Origin: Salinibacillus aidingensis
GTDB lineage: Bacteria > Bacillota > Bacilli > Bacillales > Alkalibacillaceae
Length of the DNA stretch: 64,000 nt
Reading direction: 5' to 3'
Assembly (NCBI RefSeq): GCF_039522525.1
Contig: NZ_BAAADO010000001.1
Location: 124,001-188,000 of the forward strand
Below the pieces are notes generated by a model, which saw nothing but the letters and a program-made list of their open reading frames with translations, searched no databases and was not told where the DNA came from. This document shows, piece by piece, positions 59,361-64,000 of the stretch (its first letter is position 1; each line of letters starts with the position of its first letter). Made by a program: the position numbers and the translations under genes.

Positions 59361-60230
59361 ATGATAAAAGGTATAAAGGCAAAAAATATTTTCTTCATTT
59401 TATTGGGTTCAGCTATTTTTTCATTCGGTATTGTCCATTTTAATATGCAAAATAATTTGGCTGAAGGGGGATTCACCGGGATTACCCTCCTGTTATACTA
59501 CCTATTTAACTGGGATCCCGCTGTGATGAATATTGTGTTAAATATACCTGTTTTCATTGTAGGATGGAAGCTCCTGGGAAGATTAACCTTTATTTATACT
59601 CTGATAGGAACGATTGCTGTTTCCGTTTTTCTATGGATTTTTCAGACCTATACATTTTCCTTTTCCCTTGAAAATGATATGACGTTAGCTGCATTATTTG
59701 CCGGTATTTTTGTGGGTGTTGGCCTGGGAATCATTTTTCGGTATGGAGGCACTACAGGCGGTTCTGATATTATTGCCCGGCTGGCGAACAAATACATTGG
59801 GTGGAGCATTGGCAGAGCCATGTTTCTATTTGACGCATTTGTTATTATTTCATCGATTATTTTGTATTTGGAACCGGTCGAAGGAATGTACACTTTAGTA
59901 GCCGTTTATATTGGTGCACGAGTCATTGATTTTCTTCAGGAAGGCGCATATGCAGCAAGAGGAGCGACCATCATATCTGAAAACAGTCAGCAAATCGCTG
60001 ATACAGTTTTAAAAGAGATGGATCGTGGGGTTACGATATTAGAAGGCCGGGGCAGTTACACCGGAGCCAAACGGGATGTTTTATATTGTGTTGTTGCCCG
60101 AAATGAAATTGTCCGGTTAAAAACGATTATTAATTCCATTGATCCTCACGCTTTTGTCGCCTTAAGTTCTGTTCATGATGTTATGGGTGAAGGGTTTACC
60201 CTTGATGAAGATAAAAATCCGATTGAATAA
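59361..60230 (+). CDS. ypjC: YitT family membrane protein (YpjC)
   Basis: A 289-aa protein with five or six helices (DUF161) and a C-terminal DUF2179 domain (VLKEMDRGVTILEGRGSYTG). GSAIFSFGIVHFNMQNNLAEGGFTG and GGTTGGSDIIARL are conserved. Start ATG 59361 has GAGGTG 6 nt upstream. Transport or regulation is suspected; function is unknown. Confidence 0.92.
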   Translation: MIKGIKAKNIFFILLGSAIFSFGIVHFNMQNNLAEGGFTGITLLLYYLFNWDPAVMNIVLNIPVFIVGWKLLGRLTFIYTLIGTIAVSVFLWIFQTYTFSFSLENDMTLAALFAGIFVGVGLGIIFRYGGTTGGSDIIARLANKYIGWSIGRAMFLFDAFVIISSIILYLEPVEGMYTLVAVYIGARVIDFLQEGAYAARGATIISENSQQIADTVLKEMDRGVTILEGRGSYTGAKRDVLYCVVARNEIVRLKTIINSIDPHAFVALSSVHDVMGEGFTLDEDKNPIE

Positions 60231-60260
60231 CTCCAACCCTCATACTCGTAAGACAGTATA

Positions 60261-60292
60261 AAACCCTGGCACTTATAGTACCAGGGTTTTTT
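60261..60292. terminator. Terminator between ypjC and the zinc peptidase gene
   Basis: AAACCCTGG (60261-60269) pairs with CCAGGGTTT (60281-60289) over an 11-nt loop, followed by TTTT. Convergent genes share it. Confidence 0.85.
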
Positions 60293-60293
60293 A

Positions 60294-60980
60294 TTAATCA
60301 TCATTCATACCAACAAAAACTAACACAAAACGCAGAAGCTCCAGCAATGCTGTAATCGCTGCTGCTACATAGGTAAGTGCAGCTGCGCTAAGTACTTTTT
60401 TTGTTTCTCCGTGTTCATTATTTCTAATAACACCTGTGGAAACCAACTGTTCCATCGCTCTTGAAGAAGCGTTATATTCAACAGGCAATGTTACCAGTTG
60501 GAATAGAACAACGGCTGACATAAAAATAATCCCAGCCAGAATTAGGCCTGAAGAGTACATAATTATACCAGCAAGAATGATGATATATGACATATTTGAG
60601 CCTAAATTAGCTACAGGCACTAAAGCATGTCTGAAACGCAGAAATGCATAGCTTTCGGCATCCTGAATTGCATGGCCTACTTCGTGAGCCGCAATAGCAG
60701 CTGCTGCCTGTGAATGTCCATGATAGTTATCAGTTGATAAACGAACGGTTTTCGATCTTGGATCATAGTGGTCCGACATTACGCCCCGAACCTCTTCTAT
60801 TTGTACATCAAATAGTCCATTTTCATCAAGAATTCTTCGTGCAACCTGTGCACCTGTCATCATAGATGAATTTTGGATTTTCGCATGTTTCTTATACGTC
60901 CTTTTCACTTTGGATTGTGCCCACAAAGGTAGAATAAGAAGGATCGCAAAGTAAACAAGAAATCCACCCATGCTTGCCAT
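60294..60980 (-). CDS. YugP-type zinc metallopeptidase
   Basis: A 228-aa membrane-bound peptidase of the neutral zinc metallopeptidase family. HEVGH lies in AAIAAHEVGHAIQDAES; the third ligand is expected further on, in the LPVEYNASSRAMEQL helix. Helices flank the active site (about 5-22, 130-165 and the C-terminus). ATG 60980 lies 10 nt after GGAGG. It is inserted between ypjC and ypjB, unlike B. subtilis, where yugP is elsewhere. Confidence 0.9.
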   Translation of the reverse strand: MASMGGFLVYFAILLILPLWAQSKVKRTYKKHAKIQNSSMMTGAQVARRILDENGLFDVQIEEVRGVMSDHYDPRSKTVRLSTDNYHGHSQAAAAIAAHEVGHAIQDAESYAFLRFRHALVPVANLGSNMSYIIILAGIIMYSSGLILAGIIFMSAVVLFQLVTLPVEYNASSRAMEQLVSTGVIRNNEHGETKKVLSAAALTYVAAAITALLELLRFVLVFVGMNDD

Positions 60981-61040
60981 TAGCAACTCTCCTCCATAGT
61001 TATCTATATTTCTTTATAATCATAATTATAGACAATGGCA

Positions 61041-61826
61041 TTATAAATCGTCAACTTTTTTGATTTTCTTCTCTTTCTTTTCCCCTTTATATTTTCTCCA
61101 TCCTACATATAATAATGTGATGATAATCACACCACCTACAGAGAAAATTAACCAGGCAAAGGAGGCATCATCATCTTTTTCGTTACTTACAGGCGTATCC
61201 AGCTGATGAAACGTTTCAAGCATAACATTTAATGCACGAAGCATATCTTCTTCATTCTCAATTTGATTTAAATTTACAAATTGTTCATCCAGTTTTGACC
61301 AAAGCTTGGTGTCCTCCCTGATTTTTATGGCAGGATAAACGATGCTGTAAAGATCCATAACCTGGGAAAATTCTGCCGGTAAACTTCGAGTTTCACTTTG
61401 GAGACCATTTGCAATCTGATTCGTCAATTCATTTTTCCATTTAGCTACCATTTGACTGTCAGGGTTTTTGGCACTTTCCATCATAAGGACAAATGCCAGA
61501 GCCTTGTCCACTTTTAATTCATGATTTTCTATACCAGACTGTAGATGCCTAATCGTATTTTCGGTAATATCAATAACATATTCCAGCTTCTCTTCCGACA
61601 AAGACAAATGGTTCGTTTCCAAAGCGGCGACAATCTGGTTTAACTTTTCTCCGGCTGCCTCATACTTTTTCGCATCGGTCAATTCATAAACCGTGTAAAC
61701 CTCATCCAGCAGATCATAGGGCTGTCCTTCCTGATGATGGGCAAAAACAGGTATAGTCATGGCTGTTAATAAAATGACTGAAAAAATCAGTACCGATAGC
61801 TTGACTTTTTGATTTTTTACTACCAT
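61041..61826 (-). CDS. ypjB: Sporulation protein YpjB
   Basis: A 261-aa exported and membrane-anchored protein. Signal or TM helix at 10-28 (VLIFSVILLTAMTIPVFA), helical extracytoplasmic domain, C-terminal TM (WLIFSVGGVIIITLLYVGW) and a basic tail. The family takes part in sporulation in B. subtilis; its biochemical role is unknown. Confidence 0.85.
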   Translation of the reverse strand: MVVKNQKVKLSVLIFSVILLTAMTIPVFAHHQEGQPYDLLDEVYTVYELTDAKKYEAAGEKLNQIVAALETNHLSLSEEKLEYVIDITENTIRHLQSGIENHELKVDKALAFVLMMESAKNPDSQMVAKWKNELTNQIANGLQSETRSLPAEFSQVMDLYSIVYPAIKIREDTKLWSKLDEQFVNLNQIENEEDMLRALNVMLETFHQLDTPVSNEKDDDASFAWLIFSVGGVIIITLLYVGWRKYKGEKKEKKIKKVDDL

Positions 61827-61893
61827 AAGACTTGTCCCCTCTCCTTACACACTACTAATAAAACGGTATGCAGGTCAGGGATTATGTAGAACC

Positions 61894-62478
61894 TTAACTT
61901 TCGCTAAATGTTTTTCTTACATTCATGAAATAAACCAGTCCAATCGAAAATATACTTAACCAGAATGTAAAGTATCCAATTTCATTCATATAATCCATCA
62001 GATCCCCATAAACTGGCATCATTTCAAATACGTAATCGATCACATCATTATGTAGCGTCCATACAGCAGCAACTACTAAGTGTCTCAGTCTTATTTTATA
62101 AAATGGTGTATACAGCACAGCCTGAACTGCCATAGCACCGTGAGAAATAATGAGCATGAAAGCAACCGGGCTTAAGGATCCATTCATAAGGAACGTCAGC
62201 CCATTCATGACAACGGCCCAAATCCCATACTTTACTAAAGTGACAAACGCCAGGGCTTCAATATATGGAGCATTCTTATCCAAAATAAAAAACAGCAAAA
62301 CGATGACAAAAAATAAACTTGCTGTTGGGCTATCGGGGACAAAGATCAAAAATTTGGCAGGTGTGACCGACAGTTGACTGTCATACCATAAATATCCATA
62401 CACGGTTCCTAAAAGGTTGATAACAAATAACAATAACAGGAATCGCTTATCCATAAACAACGCTTTATATATAGTCAT
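61894..62478 (-). CDS. ypjA: YpjA (DUF1405) membrane protein
   Basis: A 194-aa six-helix protein. LLGTVYGYLWYDSQL, FVPDSPTASLFFVIVL, and HNDVIDYVFEMMPVYGDL are conserved in YpjA. The function is unknown. It lies between ypjB and qcrC as in B. subtilis. Confidence 0.9.
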   Translation of the reverse strand: MTIYKALFMDKRFLLLLFVINLLGTVYGYLWYDSQLSVTPAKFLIFVPDSPTASLFFVIVLLFFILDKNAPYIEALAFVTLVKYGIWAVVMNGLTFLMNGSLSPVAFMLIISHGAMAVQAVLYTPFYKIRLRHLVVAAVWTLHNDVIDYVFEMMPVYGDLMDYMNEIGYFTFWLSIFSIGLVYFMNVRKTFSES

Positions 62479-62581
62479 AGATATAACCCCTTATACGTGA
62501 AAGGAAGCTGACCACATTAAGCCAGCTTCCTCTAATTACAATGATTATGTCGTTCTTATGATAAGTAGTACTTGCCAACCA

Positions 62582-63346
62582 TTATTCAGAACCTAAACCA
62601 GCAATAAATTCAGATAATTGCTGCAGCTCTTTATCAGAACCTTTAAATTGGTCGGCTGGCATGGATCCTGTACCATTTACGGCAATGTCCTGAATTTCCT
62701 CAGGAGAAAGACCAGTTCCAATTAAAGGAGGTCCACTGGCTCCTTCTAAATTTTCACCGTGACAGGACATACAGCTTTGACTGGAGTACACCTGATAGCC
62801 TGCACTTTCCTTATCAATCTCGACATCTTCAACAATTTTGTTTTGCTCAGCACGAGCTTCCCAATTAACATGACTAGCTGCTTCCCATGTCAGGTAAAAA
62901 ACAGCAGCAATAGACATTAGCATGAGACTAGTTGCAATCGGTCGTCTTGTTGGTCTGCGTTCAGGGCCCCGATCCAGAAATGGAGCAAGGAAAAGTGCAC
63001 CAAATGCAAGTCCCGGGATAATTACTGTACCAACTACAACAAAGTCACCACTGGCAAACGGATACTTCAATAGCTGGTATAGAAATAAGAAATACCAGTC
63101 AGGCAACGGAATATATCCCGGAGTTGTAGGATCCGCCATGGTTTCAAGCGGAGCAGGTGCAGCAACTGTGAGACATAAAAATCCAACGAGGAATACAGCA
63201 CCAGCAAGCCATTCCTTCAACAGGAAGTTTGGCCAAAACGGTTCCGTACGACCAGGATATTCAGAATAATCTTTTGGAATGTGGCGATCATCATTTTCAC
63301 GAACACGAGAATCGCCTACAAATTTCATTCCCTTTCCTCTATGCAC
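62582..63346 (-). CDS. qcrC: Menaquinol:cytochrome c reductase cytochrome b/c subunit
   Basis: A 254-aa fused subunit IV plus cytochrome c of the bc complex. MHRGKGMKFVGDSRVREND opens as in B. subtilis QcrC. Three helices follow, then a heme c domain with CXXCH in QSCMSCHGENLEG and distal Met in GSMPADQFKG. It passes electrons from menaquinol to cytochrome c. Confidence 0.97.
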   Translation of the reverse strand: MHRGKGMKFVGDSRVRENDDRHIPKDYSEYPGRTEPFWPNFLLKEWLAGAVFLVGFLCLTVAAPAPLETMADPTTPGYIPLPDWYFLFLYQLLKYPFASGDFVVVGTVIIPGLAFGALFLAPFLDRGPERRPTRRPIATSLMLMSIAAVFYLTWEAASHVNWEARAEQNKIVEDVEIDKESAGYQVYSSQSCMSCHGENLEGASGPPLIGTGLSPEEIQDIAVNGTGSMPADQFKGSDKELQQLSEFIAGLGSE

Positions 63347-63378
63347 CGGAAATCCCTCCTTCTTCTTTCAATTGATTC

Positions 63379-64000
63379 TTACAATGGTCCAGAAATACCT
63401 TGTCGACGAATCATAATAAAGTGGATCGCCATTAGTACAAATAATGCAGCAGGAAGGAAGAAGACGTGAATAGCAAAGAACCTGGTTAGGGTTTGTGCCC
63501 CAACAATATCAGGGTCTCCTGCCAGTAATATCTTTAAGTCCTCTCCAATGAATGGTACACTTTCTGCTATTTGCAAAGTAACCTCGGTTGCGAATAACGC
63601 TTTGTTATCCCAAGGCAATAAATATCCAGTTAATCCAAGCGCTAACATAACAAAGAATAATAGAACTCCTACTATCCAGTTCAATTCACGTGGCTTTTTA
63701 TATGCACCCTGGAAGAATACGCGTAAAGTATGTAGAAAGAGCATAACGATGACAACGCTGGCACCCCAGTGATGCATTCCGCGAACAATTTGTCCATGTG
63801 CAACTTCCTGTTGTAAATAAAAAACTGAATTCCAGGCATTCTCTATATCAGGTACGTAATACATGGTTAAAAACATTCCGGATAATATCTGTATCACTGT
63901 AACGAAGAATGTTAAACCACCAAAACAATACACAAATGCAGAGAAATGATGAGCAGGGTTTACATGCTCTGGAACTTCATGGTCCGCAATATCACGCCAA
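63379..64000 (-). CDS. qcrB: Menaquinol:cytochrome c reductase cytochrome b subunit (partial, N-terminus outside window)
   Basis: A b6-type four-helix cytochrome b. The frame runs in from the right edge (WRDIADHEVPEHVNPAHHFS) and ends MIRRQGISGPL. Heme ligands lie in GMHHWGASVVIVMLFLHTLR and FFAIHVFFLPAALFVLMAIH. The true start and at least qcrA lie beyond the window. It is 32 bp upstream of qcrC. Confidence 0.97.
   Translation of the reverse strand, partial: WRDIADHEVPEHVNPAHHFSAFVYCFGGLTFFVTVIQILSGMFLTMYYVPDIENAWNSVFYLQQEVAHGQIVRGMHHWGASVVIVMLFLHTLRVFFQGAYKKPRELNWIVGVLLFFVMLALGLTGYLLPWDNKALFATEVTLQIAESVPFIGEDLKILLAGDPDIVGAQTLTRFFAIHVFFLPAALFVLMAIHFIMIRRQGISGPL

Overview
The window is chromosomal DNA of a spore-forming, low-GC, Gram-positive bacterium of the family Bacillaceae. 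Support comes from spoIIP, a CotD-type coat protein gene, ypjB, a B-type RNase P RNA, bacillithiol synthesis (bshA), gpsB, dnaD and Firmicutes-type dinG. Much of the gene order follows the B. subtilis ypsC-rnpB-gpsB-ypsA-cotD ... recU-ponA-nth-dnaD-asnS-aspB-ypmBA-dinG-panDCB-birA-cca-bshA-mgsA-dapB-ypjDCBA-qcrCB segment. Protein similarity and the repeat types suggest a halotolerant relative (Virgibacillus/Oceanobacillus/Lentibacillus-like), but the genus cannot be fixed by eye. No tRNA, rRNA, CRISPR array, prophage or complete insertion sequence is visible.

Layout. 1-12.3 kb: a partial cshA, the tandem dynamin DynA, a P1 peptidase, a 7Fe ferredoxin, a LysM/M14 peptidoglycan peptidase, a broken sfsA, the MsrA-MsrB fusion, a YqfQ-like protein and Ung. 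12.3-20.5 kb: a beta-hydroxyacid dehydrogenase, trhO, the SbcCD nuclease, and a divergent pair of small genes (mini-WYL and YolD) controlled by two LexA-type boxes. 20.5-28.3 kb: the Tat translocase with two TatA paralogs, thyA-dfrA, cell-wall hydrolases, a cold-shock gene with a long leader, and a queuosine-precursor transporter behind a probable preQ1 riboswitch. 28.3-34.2 kb: the type III polyketide synthase pair bpsA-bpsB with an adjacent SDR, a decayed oxidase fragment, carboxypeptidase Taq and spoIIP. 34.2-64 kb: the conserved block, from rlmL/rnpB through cell division and coat genes, recU-ponA, nth-dnaD, asnS-aspB, dinG, a long minus-strand run (ypjD-dapB-mgsA-bshA-cca-birA-panBCD), ypjC, ypjB, ypjA and qcrC-qcrB.

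How the genes fit together. Three themes recur. DNA maintenance: Ung, Nth, SbcCD, RecU, DinG and the SOS-box pair. Envelope and sporulation: PonA, GpsB, SpoIIP, a CotD-type protein, NlpC/P60, SLT and LysM-M14. Cofactor and thiol metabolism: pantothenate, biotin ligase, bacillithiol, Msr and methylglyoxal.

Most of the window is ordinary housekeeping sequence. The points worth a second look are: the SOS-box divergon, whose yolD leader carries a hairpin element; sfsA interrupted by a single in-frame TAA; the cotD-like gene with a one-base frameshift inside its repeats; the orphan C-terminus of a ba3-type oxidase subunit I that keeps its terminator; several structured intergenic repeats; tandem tatA paralogs; and a secreted MBL-fold protein without metal ligands.
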